The notes: generated by a model from the sequence alone, not told the origin. A stretch of DNA of 14,590 nucleotides from Dunaliella salina (GCA_002284615.2 MU070042.1:1-14590); one strand, 5' to 3'. Positions 1 through 7,098 are shown, numbered from the stretch's first letter. Numbers and translations: made by a program.

Positions 1-175
1 ACCTTCCCCGCGGAGGCTCCGTGCGGAAGGGATTATCCTGCGGAGTCCGCGACCCCTCCGCGGAGGGTCCGCAAGTGTGCATCCTGAGGAAGGGGGAGGC
101 ACTGTCTTGCGGACCCTCCGCGGAGGGGTCGCTGGTGTCCGTGAGGAGGGGGTGCCTCCAGTAGGGATTGCCTAC
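1..175. repeat. GC-rich palindromic segment with a 27-bp perfect inverted repeat
   Basis: Positions 49-75 and 106-132 are perfect reverse complements of each other (27 bp), separated by a 30-nt loop. Each arm contains its own 14-bp palindrome, ccctccgcggaggg, at 54-67 and 114-127. A weaker hairpin lies at 2-30, pairing ccttcc with ggaagg. The stretch is much richer in G+C than the DNA to its right. It carries no credible ORF. It could be part of the inverted terminal or internal complementary repeats that DIRS elements carry, because the DIRS-like RT lies just downstream, but it could equally be an unrelated palindromic repeat cut by the window edge. The inverted repeat itself is certain; its identity is not. 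Confidence 0.85.
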
Positions 176-459
176 TCTCTGAGGCCCAGGGCCTATTATG
201 GTGCCAGGCACCCTCTCTTCTGGTCCAGGACCTTTTGACGCCAGGCGTCTTTTTCCTGTTCCTTGCATCAGGAGCAAACTTATGTGTTTGAGGCTGTCAG
301 ACATTACTGCCTTTTCTCCATTGTGTCTTCCTGAACCTTCCTCTCCTGTAAAAAATTTAAAAATCTCATTCTGGCCTACAAGTCCCGAGCCCTGTTCCGC
401 TTCCTGGTCCCTTTGCGCTCTCACTCTTGCTTAACCTAACCCTTGTTGTCTCCTTCCCC
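176..459. other. Unassigned stretch upstream of the DIRS RT
   Basis: No recognisable domain is present. One open frame on the plus strand, 198-434, starts with a real ATG and is rich in S, P, C and L. It could be a remnant of the gag-like ORF of the DIRS element, but it has no zinc knuckle or other diagnostic motif. The right part (about 420-481) is pyrimidine-rich. Confidence 0.3.
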
Positions 460-481
460 ATGCTTCCCTTCGCACTCGCAG
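427..481 (+). promoter_or_regulatory. 3' splice-site-like sequence before the DIRS RT
   Basis: A branch-point-like cttaac/ctaac at about 430-440 is followed by a pyrimidine-rich tract and then cgcactcgcag, ending at 481. The RT homology starts just after it. This could be an acceptor within a DIRS transcript, or chance. The RT frame also runs open to the left, back to a TAA at 358-360, so splicing is not required to read it. Confidence 0.2.
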
Positions 482-900
482 GTACTCCTAATGAAAATCC
501 AAATTCACATTTTCTTTCCGGGGGTTTGAAAAGAAATGTTCAGTGGTGGCTACTTCATTGCCAGGACAAATGGGTCTTACAATGGGTTCAAACAGGATTT
601 GTTCTTTTCTGGAAATTTCCTTACTTTAAACCTCCTCCTTGCCATTTGGACAACCATAAGCAAGCTTACGCTAATGCTGACTTCGTTTCTGCATCTATCT
701 CTGATCTTTTGCAAGCCAGCGCTATCGAACTTTGGCCTGTTCAACCCAGATGTGTGCATCCCCTGAACGTTGCCACACGCTCTAATGGAAAGAAACGCCT
801 TATTCTGGATTTGCGTCATGTTAATCAATTCCTTTCCTTGCCTAGGTTTCACATGGAATGCTTGCAATACCTCACAGACATTGCGGATCTAGACGATTAT
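460..900 (+). pseudogene. DIRS-type reverse transcriptase, N-terminal half (broken by insertion)
   Basis: This frame has its first in-frame ATG at 460 and is open from 361. It encodes the region upstream of and including RT motifs 1-2. Diagnostic segments are an aromatic-rich W...G lead-in, a PPP run, then KKRLILDLRHVNQFL and a FHMECL segment, all typical of DIRS RTs. In the intact element the enzyme copies the element RNA to DNA. The frame is interrupted after residues LDDY, where LINE A is inserted at 900/901; the ORF runs on into foreign sequence to a stop at 979-981. It continues in the piece at 1851-2345. The element class is fairly sure, and the gene is clearly dead. Confidence 0.75.
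887..900. repeat. Target-site duplication of LINE A, left copy
   Basis: The 14-mer atctagacgattat here is repeated exactly at 1837-1850. It lies in the RT coding sequence (the LDDY codons), and the DIRS frame resumes right after the second copy. This is the expected mark of target-primed insertion. Confidence 0.9.
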
Positions 901-916
901 AGATTTAGATTTACAT
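901..916 (-). repeat. 3' tail of LINE A, period-6 (TAAATC)n
   Basis: Read on the minus strand, the element ends TAAATCTAAATCT and then passes into the target-site duplication. The first TAA of this tail is also the stop codon of the LINE ORF (911-913), so the copy has practically no 3' UTR. Confidence 0.65.
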
Positions 917-1690
917 TTGGGGACCTTCAGCCAGATTGTTCGACTGATCAGCCTGTGACTGGTCCTCGCCAGCCAACATAATATCCATAAGCTCAGAAAT
1001 AAACAAATAAAGCTTGTTGTTGTGTTGCAAGAGGAAATCCTGCACACCCTGGACACTAACTTGCTGTAAATAAGGTTGTTCCATTGAAAAAACACCTGAG
1101 AAGCAGTTGAACAGGTAAGCATACTTTCTCCTCAAATCACAAACAGCTGCGTTTCTGCACGTCAAAAGGGCATGGACTTCATCCTGAATCTCANCACTAG
1201 AGCAGCAATCACACACGAGAGAGGTTCGAGAATCCCAAGCCGCTGTCTCCACCTTCAACCTGTGTGCCCTAAGTCTGAAACGGCTAACATTCCTTACGAC
1301 ATGTTGAGACAGATCCAAATGCATGTGTCTCGGTAAGCGGGCTGGGGGACGCACATTGTGGTCAAAAGGCACTGCAAACAAAGTTTGATAGGTTGCCAAT
1401 TTACTGTAAGTCTCCCGAGGGTTTACTCCCTCAACATCTCTCCACACTGCCCGCAACCTGTGCCTTAGGTCAGCAGTGAACTCTTGAATANAAATAGGTG
1501 TACCCTGCCGCACAGCNTCAACAAAGGAATCACAGCGCCGCAATCCTTGAAAGGCATCTAAAACTTGAGCAGTCCAGCAAGAAGGCTCACGAGAATGAAT
1601 GTTCAGATCCGCTTTCAGCACGCTTCTCAGCGTCTCGCTATTGGACCTGAGCATGCTATTATACATCTTAACAACAGATCTGAACCAACT
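911..1690 (-). pseudogene. LINE A ORF, C-terminal fragment with CCHC knuckle
   Basis: This is the C-terminal region of a LINE polyprotein downstream of the RT. From the Met at 1664-1666 the open part is 251 residues. Element-like coding continues upstream of that Met (residues WFRSVVK) until the junction array introduces a stop. A zinc-knuckle motif is present: C152-x2-C155-x9-H165-x4-C170. It is preceded by a segment rich in R and H, with RNVSRFRLRAHRLKVETAAW just before it; this is the usual place and context for the knuckle that follows RT in many LINEs. The protein ends SQADQSNNLAEGPQM. Undetermined bases give unknown residues at 50, 59 and 158. RT and endonuclease domains are absent through 5' truncation. 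LINE identity is good; the clade is not determined. Confidence 0.7.
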
Positions 1691-1836
1691 CTAGACGATT
1701 CTACGTCTAGAGTCTACGTCTAGAGTCTAGAGTCTACGTCTCGTCTAGAGTCTACGTCTACGTCTACGTCTCGTCTAGAGTCTACGTCTCGTCTAGAGTC
1801 TACGTCTAGAGTCTACGTCTACTCTAGACGACTCTA
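1688..1836. repeat. Scrambled target-derived minisatellite at the 5' junction of LINE A
   Basis: The stretch is built almost wholly from the words tctaga, tctacg, gtctcg and their overlaps. The target word tctagacg occurs in forward sense at 1690-1697 and 1823-1830. Its exact reverse complement cgtctaga occurs six times between (1704, 1717, 1742, 1772, 1790, 1803). The true target copy follows at 1837. It therefore looks like filler DNA made from the target site and not like part of the LINE. Confidence 0.8.
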
Positions 1837-1850
1837 ATCTAGACGATTAT
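1837..1850. repeat. Target-site duplication of LINE A, right copy
   Basis: An exact copy of 887-900, directly followed by the resumed DIRS RT frame. Confidence 0.9.
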
Positions 1851-2345
1851 ATGTATTCCCTAGATTTGGCCAGCGGCTACCACCAAGTTGATATGGATTC
1901 CAACTCCTTTCAATACCTGGGTTTTCAGTGGCAAGGGTCATTCTACGTCTTTAAAGTTCTCCCTTTTGGTCTGTCCACAACCCCTTGGTGCTTCAGCAAA
2001 ATTATGCGCGTCGTTGCTCGCCACCTCCGTTTCCAAAGCTTGCGTCTCATTTTCTATCTGGATGACTTTCTGTTCCTCAGCAAACTGAACATGTTTTCCC
2101 ATGATCAGTCTCTTGTCCTTGATACTTTTCGGGCTGCTGGTCTCTCCATCAATGCTACTAAATCTCACTTACAACCCGTCAGACGACTGACACATCTTGG
2201 ATTTGTTATTGATTTAGAAACCGGGCTCTTTGAGGTGCCGCATGAACGCTGGGATACTCTTCAGTCTCTTACACCTTACCCTTACCTTTGTATTTCGCTC
2301 TGTAAATGCAACATCCTCACGCATCTCACGATGCAACCGGAATAG
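1851..2345 (+). pseudogene. DIRS-type reverse transcriptase, C-terminal half
   Basis: This is the continuation of the RT split by LINE A. Counting from MYSLD, the first catalytic Asp is D5 in SLDLASGYHQVD. The fingers/palm segment LPFGLSTTPWCFSK is at 37-50, and the catalytic Y-L-D-D is at 69-72 followed by FLFLS. The thumb-side GLSINATKS and HLGFVIDLETG segments follow, and homology ends at about residue 140 (HERWDTLQSL, near 2270). All catalytic residues are intact. The last 24 residues, to the TAG at 2343-2345, are foreign and belong to the next inserted element. The RNase H part that normally follows is absent. Recognition as a DIRS-type RT is strong. Confidence 0.8.
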
Positions 2346-3134
2346 AACTTGAGAGACTATAAAAAGAGGCATGCACAGTTCCAGGGTCCTTCTGCCATAC
2401 ACACCGTCTTTAAGTACGAATTTCAAATCCAAGCCATCCTTAACTGGCAAATGCTAAGCAGGAAAAGAAAAGGTACCTCACCTGCACACTCACAATCACA
2501 ATACCTCATTTGTTGGGAGCCTATGATAATTGAAAGGTGGGCTCTGCCAATCCTTCGCAAAACAGGCCTCACAGTAGCTCATCTTGAACCCTTCCCCAGA
2601 AGCCAAATAGAAGATGTTACGTGCCAGATCTGCTGGACTCCCACCAGCATGGAACATGAAGAACATAACTTCACTGATATGCCTCAATGTGACACATGCC
2701 AGCGCACATATCACTGGAAATGCCTACTCCACCACAACCTCTGCACCCCATCACAGCGCATCCAGGCAGACCAAATGTCCACTTGGGAATGCCCTTCTTG
2801 CGCTCACTTCACTAATCCACAAAAAAGACAGCGTACCAAGACAGCAGAAGAAACAGAAATGGTCAAAATCACCTGGCAGCCCACTTGGGAACCACCTTGC
2901 ATGCACCTTGAACATCCAGATTTCAAGGAGCATGTCCACAGATTCGAGCAATCTCATACAGACAACTTTTCTCCTCCACAACAACACCCACCACCTGCTG
3001 ACGACACTGTAGACAACCTCACTCGTCAAGATTTCGAGCCACACAGCCTCCAAACAGGCACTGGCTCACAACCCAGGGCCACACAATGCGCAACAAGGCA
3101 CGCTTTGACCTCGAGACTACTAATCCCTAGATAG
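2346..3134 (+). pseudogene. LINE B polyprotein piece 1: PHD finger
   Basis: This open frame follows the TAG at 2343-2345 and has no obvious authentic start, as expected for an internal piece of a polyprotein. Counting from 2349, it contains a full C4HC3 set: C92-x2-C95, C114-x2-C117, H122-x2-C125, C148-x2-C151, with the typical Trp two residues before the last pair (WECPSC). PHD fingers bind histone H3 tails or act as protein-interaction modules. In a retroelement such a finger may steer integration to chromatin, which is inference. After about residue 215 the frame seems to leave the original protein and stops at 3132-3134. The preceding 90 residues include ICWEPMIIERWALPILRKTG, which I cannot assign. 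Confidence 0.7.
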
Positions 3135-4783
3135 ACATCATACCAAAAAATAAATGTGAAATTTGGCTGAGAAATGTAGATCTCATGGTACCAGGATCCA
3201 ACAAGGATTCTGATGAACAAGCAAAAATCCCTCTCGCATTCACCACTCAAGCTGCATGCATTTACGACACCAAAGGGAAATGCGCAGGCATTATCACCCC
3301 TCACCGTCTCCAAATTCTGCTTCAAGCATCCAGTGCGGCCAGGCAAGCTTGTCTGCACGCCTCGATCCAGCCTCCTGTTCAAAATGAAGCAACAGAAGTA
3401 TTGGGTCTTCTCCACAGATACACTTCCCATCTTGGAAAAGGCAATCGGAAAATAAAAGAATCAAACTCTTTGCGCACACCAGTTAACATTCTTACATCCC
3501 TCATGCACCGTGCACTGGCAACCCAAGAAAACTCGCAAGCCCCCTTGATTATGACACGCACTTCAAAGCATACTGGAGCCCTTTTGCTCGAGACAGAGTT
3601 TGGGGCCAACACTGATATGTTTGACACCAAGTTCACAGGGTTCTCCTTATGCCACCCTGCCTATGATGATGAATTCATCTACTACCTTGTCATGCATGCC
3701 CTGTCTTCAATGACTAGCACAACTACCCCAACGGCCGCCTTCATGCCCCTCCCCAGCCAGATGGGATGGACTAAAAAAGGATACATGCGCTGGTTCACAT
3801 GTTACCCAGACCATGCCACAATCCTAGCCAAATTTTCTTCAGGGAGTCTGACATTCCAGCCACCTCAAGCTAACCTAACTCCTCTTGCTCCTCCTAAAAA
3901 AAAATTGAGACACATGCAACTTATTGCTATTTGGAACAATGAGGGAAAGCAAAAGCTTTTCCATAATAACCCAAATTGGCTTGAGGATTTGAAACAAGAG
4001 ATCCATGTTGGAAACTGGTACCACAGAAGCAGTCAACAGCTGTTGACTGCAGATTGCAGAAATTCAAAATACTACCCTTTTTTTAAAAGCAACCTGCACA
4101 TGGAGAAAATATTCGCACTTTTGCATCATGACACACACAACATTTTTGAAATCTGCAACCAACAAAGAACCATTACACCTAACACACAACCATACCTGCA
4201 ACCCCTACAACCAAAGATCCCAGGCTGGCGACACCAAACATACACATATGGTAGTGTAAAGCCCAGCGACAATAATACACAGCAGGTAGGAGCATACTTT
4301 TTCATTCCGGAAGACATCTCCTCCTCTGAAACTGTAACCTGCACAATAAATCCCAAAGGCCATGGTCCCAATTATATTATTAACAGAGCAGAACTCGCTG
4401 CAATTCTGATAGCTCTACAGCAAGAGCACACTTCAATTGCGACTGACAGTTCTTCAGTACTCAATCAAATTAAAAACGAGATTCTGAAAACCATAGATAT
4501 GTTCAAGCACTTACATACACCACTGCTCGAAGATATTGTAGCCTGCATTAATGCTTCAGAAGGCCCTGTCCACTTCTACAAAGTAAAATCACACTGCGGC
4601 ATCCTTGGTAATGAAAGCACAGATGCTCTTGCTCATCAAGCAGCTATGCTACCTGATGAAGCTAATGCCTCACTCAACCAGGCAGAAACTCCTTCTTTCA
4701 TCTCTATTGGCTTGCTGCATCTGCCACAACACATAGCTCTCACACAGAAAACCTGGCCCTTTCAAACCTCCATGACAAACTGA
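3131..4783 (+). pseudogene. LINE B polyprotein piece 2: methyltransferase-like domain and RNase H
   Basis: The first ATG is at 3185, but coding character extends upstream through KNKCEIWLRNVDL to an in-frame TAG (3128-3130), and beyond that through RFDLETTNP. The ATG is therefore probably not a genuine start. Residues 125-260 resemble an N6-adenine-methyltransferase fold. FGANTDMFDTKFTGFS is followed by CHPAYDDE where an active enzyme has NPP[YF], then an amphipathic helix (YYLVMHAL) and a TAAFMPLP strand. Residues 350-485 are RNase HI: E403 (NRAELAA), D421 (ATDSSS), H470 (KSHCG) and D480 (NESTDALA) are present. The first catalytic Asp of the TDGS motif is Tyr at 355 (TYGS). The frame slips at about residue 502, after which the C-terminal residues are out of frame. 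RNase H is certain; the methyltransferase call is tentative. Confidence 0.7.
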
Positions 4784-5313
4784 AACAAGTAATGCATGCA
4801 AAACACAAATTGGGAACAGCAAACCTCAGCACATATAGCTACCAAAACTGGCAGAGCTTACTCAGGTTGTCCGATGCTCAACCCACTGCCGATCCAAAAA
4901 TTAGTAATGCTTTCTGGCACATGAAAGCTGTGACTCTCAAAGAACAAACCAATGTCCTCAAATATCGAACAGACACCCTTTACAATGGCAAACATGCCAG
5001 ACGCTTCAGTGGCCAACCTGGGCCTTCTCTTTGCCCTCTTTGTGGTACACCTTATAGCACCTCCCATACCCTACTCAGATGCACTCACCCACAGATAAAC
5101 AGGATGAATATCAATTGCCACCATCAAGCACTCAGCATCTGTGGTGAAGCAATAAGCAAAAAAGACTTCGGACCTTACATCATCTCTGTAGATGCATGTA
5201 ATACAGAGAGACTACACTCCCTGGATATGGAAATTCCAAACACTGTCCATCGACACATTCCACATTGGCTTTCCATCCAGAAAAGCACCAAATACACAGC
5301 TCAGTCGCCCTGA
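4666..5313 (+). pseudogene. LINE B polyprotein piece 3: CCHC knuckle region
   Basis: This frame is open from 4666, and its protein-like part starts well before the ATG at 4792: FFHLYWLAA then LSNLHDKLKQVMHAKHKLG reads as the natural continuation of the RNase H piece after a one-base slip. Counting from that ATG, C81-x2-C84-x7-H92-x4-C97 forms the post-RT zinc knuckle, preceded by LKYRTDTLYNGKHARRF. This element binds element RNA or target DNA in LINE proteins. From about 5250-5285 the meaningful frame shifts again, to that of the endonuclease; the last 15-20 residues to 5313 are out of frame. Confidence 0.75.
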
Positions 5314-5815
5314 TGGCATAATAGTTCTACCCCTAGAAGGCAGAGGCTCCACACATCATCCGCAGGATATGAATCCCAGAGACAGAGATATCCACCTCAT
5401 TGAGCTCAAATTTTTTTCTGACACCAAACCCGAACAAACTCTCCACACTGCACAAAATCAGGACAAACACACCATTGAAAGCTTACGCACAATATCTCTT
5501 TGGGGCACACACCGCAATTACAGAGTCACACTACATACTATCCTAATTGGAGTTGCTGGAACCATCTTCAATCCCTACACTATTGATCGCCTCTGCAAAC
5601 TTGGCCTAACAAAAGACAAAGCTCACAAGACTGCCAAACAACTCCACTGTCACGCTGTAAAGTCCCTGACAAAAATTCAGAACACCAAAAATGCCATCCA
5701 ATTCAGGAACCTAAGCAATGGGGGTTTGAGGGAGGGGGCTACAGGGAGGGCTGCGTACAGGACAGCGAGGCGCGCAGCCAAACGGATGGCCGACAACCCA
5801 CCGGACCCTCATTAG
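5192..5815 (+). pseudogene. LINE B polyprotein piece 4: restriction-like endonuclease (PD-ELK)
   Basis: Counting from 5192, the restriction-like endonuclease core is R39-P40-D41-G42, then E71-L72-K73 after 29 residues, which is the PD-(D/E)xK pattern used by R2-, R4- and Dualen-type LINEs to nick the target. Downstream lie a TLHTAQNQ helix, ILIGVAGTIFN and LHCHAVKSLTKIQNTKNA, conserved-looking C-terminal segments of this endonuclease type. The catalytic residues are intact. The first 25-30 residues are read out of frame, since the true continuation comes from the 4666-5313 frame. The tail after about residue 175 is rich in G, R and A (RAAYRTARRAAKRMADNPPD), which suggests a basic nucleic-acid-binding end. 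It stops at 5813-5815, 80 bases before the terminal hairpin. Confidence 0.75.
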
Positions 5816-5894
5816 CTGGGCTGCTCATAGCTAGCCTTCTTTGGTGGGGCTCACTGTTAGTGTCAGTGCTAACTGTTGGGTCTTTCCTTAATGC

Positions 5895-5914
5895 ACGCTG
5901 GTAAGTACCAGCGT
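5895..5914 (+). other. 3'-terminal hairpin of LINE B
   Basis: acgctggta (5895-5903) and taccagcgt (5906-5914) are perfect 9-bp complements around ag. The hairpin lies directly before the tail repeat. In several LINE clades such a terminal stem-loop is the recognition site for the element's RT; that role here is inference from position. Confidence 0.6.
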
Positions 5915-5916
5915 AG

Positions 5917-5932
5917 ACTTTTACTTTTACTT
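5917..5932 (+). repeat. 3' tail of LINE B, period-6 (ACTTTT)n
   Basis: acttttacttttactt, 2.7 units of a 6-mer, follows the hairpin and marks the probable 3' end of the element. There is no poly(A). Confidence 0.55.
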
Positions 5933-6339
5933 CTGCCCACAAACTAGTTCCCACACGCTGCGCTATCAAAAACAAGAATATTTCCCACAACTACTAGTAG
6001 GTTCTAGAGCCAGGCGCTTCTAGTAAACTCCAGATCCACAGTAGCTTTCTCTTTTTCATACCTTGTGGTGGAGGGGGCACATGGCTCTCTTTTGAGCCAA
6101 TGTGTTTCCGATTCCTTGATTGATGTAGGGAGAGTTTCTCTGTCTACGTAATTTTTCCTATTTTTCCTTTTCCCAGATTCCTAAGAGGTTGGATTGGTTT
6201 ACAAAGAAACACAGCCGTCAGCCAGAAAGTTTGGCTGCTCATTGTGTTGAAAGAAGTCAATGAGTTCGGAGATGAAACAAAAAGTCTCAATATTTTGGTT
6301 TTGGAAGAAATTGAAATACATCAGAACACTAGAACGAGG
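5933..6339. other. Unassigned stretch
   Basis: No coding homology is visible, and in particular no continuation of the DIRS RT beyond its 2270 end in any plus frame I inspected. A pyrimidine-rich run ending in cccag at about 6172-6176 could pass as an acceptor. The 16-mer around aagaggttggattg (6184-6197) recurs in part at 9688-9701. Confidence 0.3.
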
Positions 6340-6557
6340 GGAGGCTGCGGGTCCGTCGTGCGTGGCCCACGTGTTGACCTTTTCAGAGTTGATTCTGATT
6401 ACTCCCCTCCCCTTTACTTATAAAATGTTGTGGACACCAATGTGTTCATTCTCAAATTTATGACGTAAGTAGCGCCAGTCGTACGCAGACGCCTGCTTTG
6501 ACGTGGAGCATCACGCATTCCTGCGCGACCAAGCTCAGCCGACGTGTGTAGGTGAGT
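6340..6557 (+). promoter_or_regulatory. Candidate promoter and first non-coding exon
   Basis: In order there are a perfect G-box CACGTG (6369-6374) overlapping a W-box-like TTGACC (6375-6380), a C-rich patch (cccctccccttta), a TATA-like tataaaat (6419-6426), a bZIP-type TGACGTAA (about 6461-6468), and a strong splice donor AG|GTGAGT at 6550-6557. CpG is frequent from here to about 6960, in contrast to the AT-rich DNA around. The spacing would place transcription start near 6450. The single motifs are short and could occur by chance; the cluster in a CpG-rich block is the argument. Confidence 0.3.
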
Positions 6558-6766
6558 TGTTGATGTTGGGGCTGAGGCGCGTGCTGTCGCAGCGTGGCCC
6601 GCTGCTTTTGCGCAATCGCTGCCTGCCCGTTTGCCAAACATGTTGGATGTGGGTGGTTGCGCGTGCTCGCTGTGCATTTTTCTCTTGTGTTGGCGCTGTT
6701 CGTTCACTGTTTGAGAGCTGGTAGGTGTGGAGTTCATCTCCTTTGCTGAGTGGAACTTATGGATGT

Positions 6767-6853
6767 ATGCAGGCTAATCCTTTGATCCTCGTGAGGTTAT
6801 TTGCGAGCAGCAGCTTTCTTGGAGGCGCGTTGAAGCGCAGCTATCTCGGGAAG
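6767..6853 (+). CDS. Candidate coding exon 1 of an unrecognised spliced gene
   Basis: An ATG at 6767 opens 29 codons that end at an AAG|GTGAGG donor (6854) in phase 0. The residues are MQANPLILVRLFASSS, then FLGGALKRSYLGK: no acidic residue, four basic ones, many S, L and A. This is the composition of a mitochondrial (or plastid) targeting presequence. It lies in the CpG-rich block downstream of the candidate promoter. It is not recognised as a family. The model depends on the splice sites being used, so confidence is low. Confidence 0.25.
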
Positions 6854-7098
6854 GTGAGGCGCTGATGCCAGGTTGGAGACGCGTCCCTTTTGAGAAGGGG
6901 TTGGGCAGACCGCTTGACACGTGTTATGTGATGCGTGTTCGCAGCCCCTAGCGTTTGTGTTTAATGTTTGCGTCTTTCAAGTCTGTGTTTGTTCGCTGCC
7001 AGTAGGTGCTCGTTTGGTTGCATGTGGATGTTGGCTGGCTGTTGTTGTTTGCTGTTATGATTGGTGCAAAATGTTTGTATTGTCATGAATGGTTGCAG

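Larger units (their letters stand above)
901..1836 (-). mobile_element. LINE A: 5'-truncated non-LTR retrotransposon inserted in the DIRS RT
   Basis: The element lies on the minus strand: its 3' end is at 901 and its truncated 5' end at about 1687. It is bounded by a 14-bp target-site duplication. The 3' end is a short 6-bp-period tail instead of poly(A). The element-derived body (about 901-1687) encodes only the C-terminal part of the LINE polyprotein. The rest (1688-1836) is a low-complexity junction array. Three single undetermined bases lie at 1194, 1491 and 1517. Confidence 0.8.
484..2270 (+). mobile_element. DIRS-like retroelement fragment (RT domain only), interrupted by LINE A
   Basis: The two RT halves, 484-900 and 1851-2270, read as one continuous DIRS-type reverse transcriptase once the LINE A insertion (901-1836) and one copy of the 14-bp duplication are set aside. 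The residue string before the insert ends LDDY and the one after starts YSLDLASGYHQVD, which is the expected order. RNase H, methyltransferase and tyrosine recombinase, usual for DIRS elements, are not found in the window. Homology stops at about 2270, where LINE B begins. The DIRS assignment rests on the RT signature; a PAT- or Ngaro-like relative within the same order cannot be excluded. Confidence 0.75.
2271..5932 (+). mobile_element. LINE B: degenerate RLE-bearing non-LTR retrotransposon, 3' portion
   Basis: The 3' part of one LINE lies on the plus strand, in the order PHD finger (2622-2801), methyltransferase-like domain (about 3557-3965), RNase H (about 4232-4639), CCHC knuckle (5032-5082), restriction-like endonuclease with PD...ELK (5309-5410), short 3' UTR, terminal hairpin (5895-5914) and period-6 tail (5917-5932). 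No RT is seen; in this type of protein it would lie upstream of the PHD finger, so a 5' truncation near 2271 explains its absence. This layout is what I recall of Dualen/RandI-type elements of green algae. The reading frame is broken at about 3010-3070, 3128-3130 (TAG), 4666-4705 and 5250-5285, so the copy is dead. The exact 5' boundary is uncertain and I find no clear target-site duplication. Confidence 0.7.

Noticed and set aside
577..867. 96-codon minus-strand ORF opposite the DIRS RT
   Set aside because: It is a shadow of the RT frame with no motif.
1194..1517. Undetermined bases at 1194, 1491 and 1517 as biological signal
   Set aside because: Single N positions are base-calling or assembly uncertainty; they do not break the LINE frame.
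6503..6724. 73-codon plus-strand ORF in the CpG-rich block
   Set aside because: It lacks an ATG at its start (GTG), has no motif, and is crossed by a strong splice donor at 6552. Openness is explained by CpG-rich composition.
6414..6737. 107-codon minus-strand ORF opposite the candidate promoter
   Set aside because: No domain and typical compositional shadow of GC-rich sequence.
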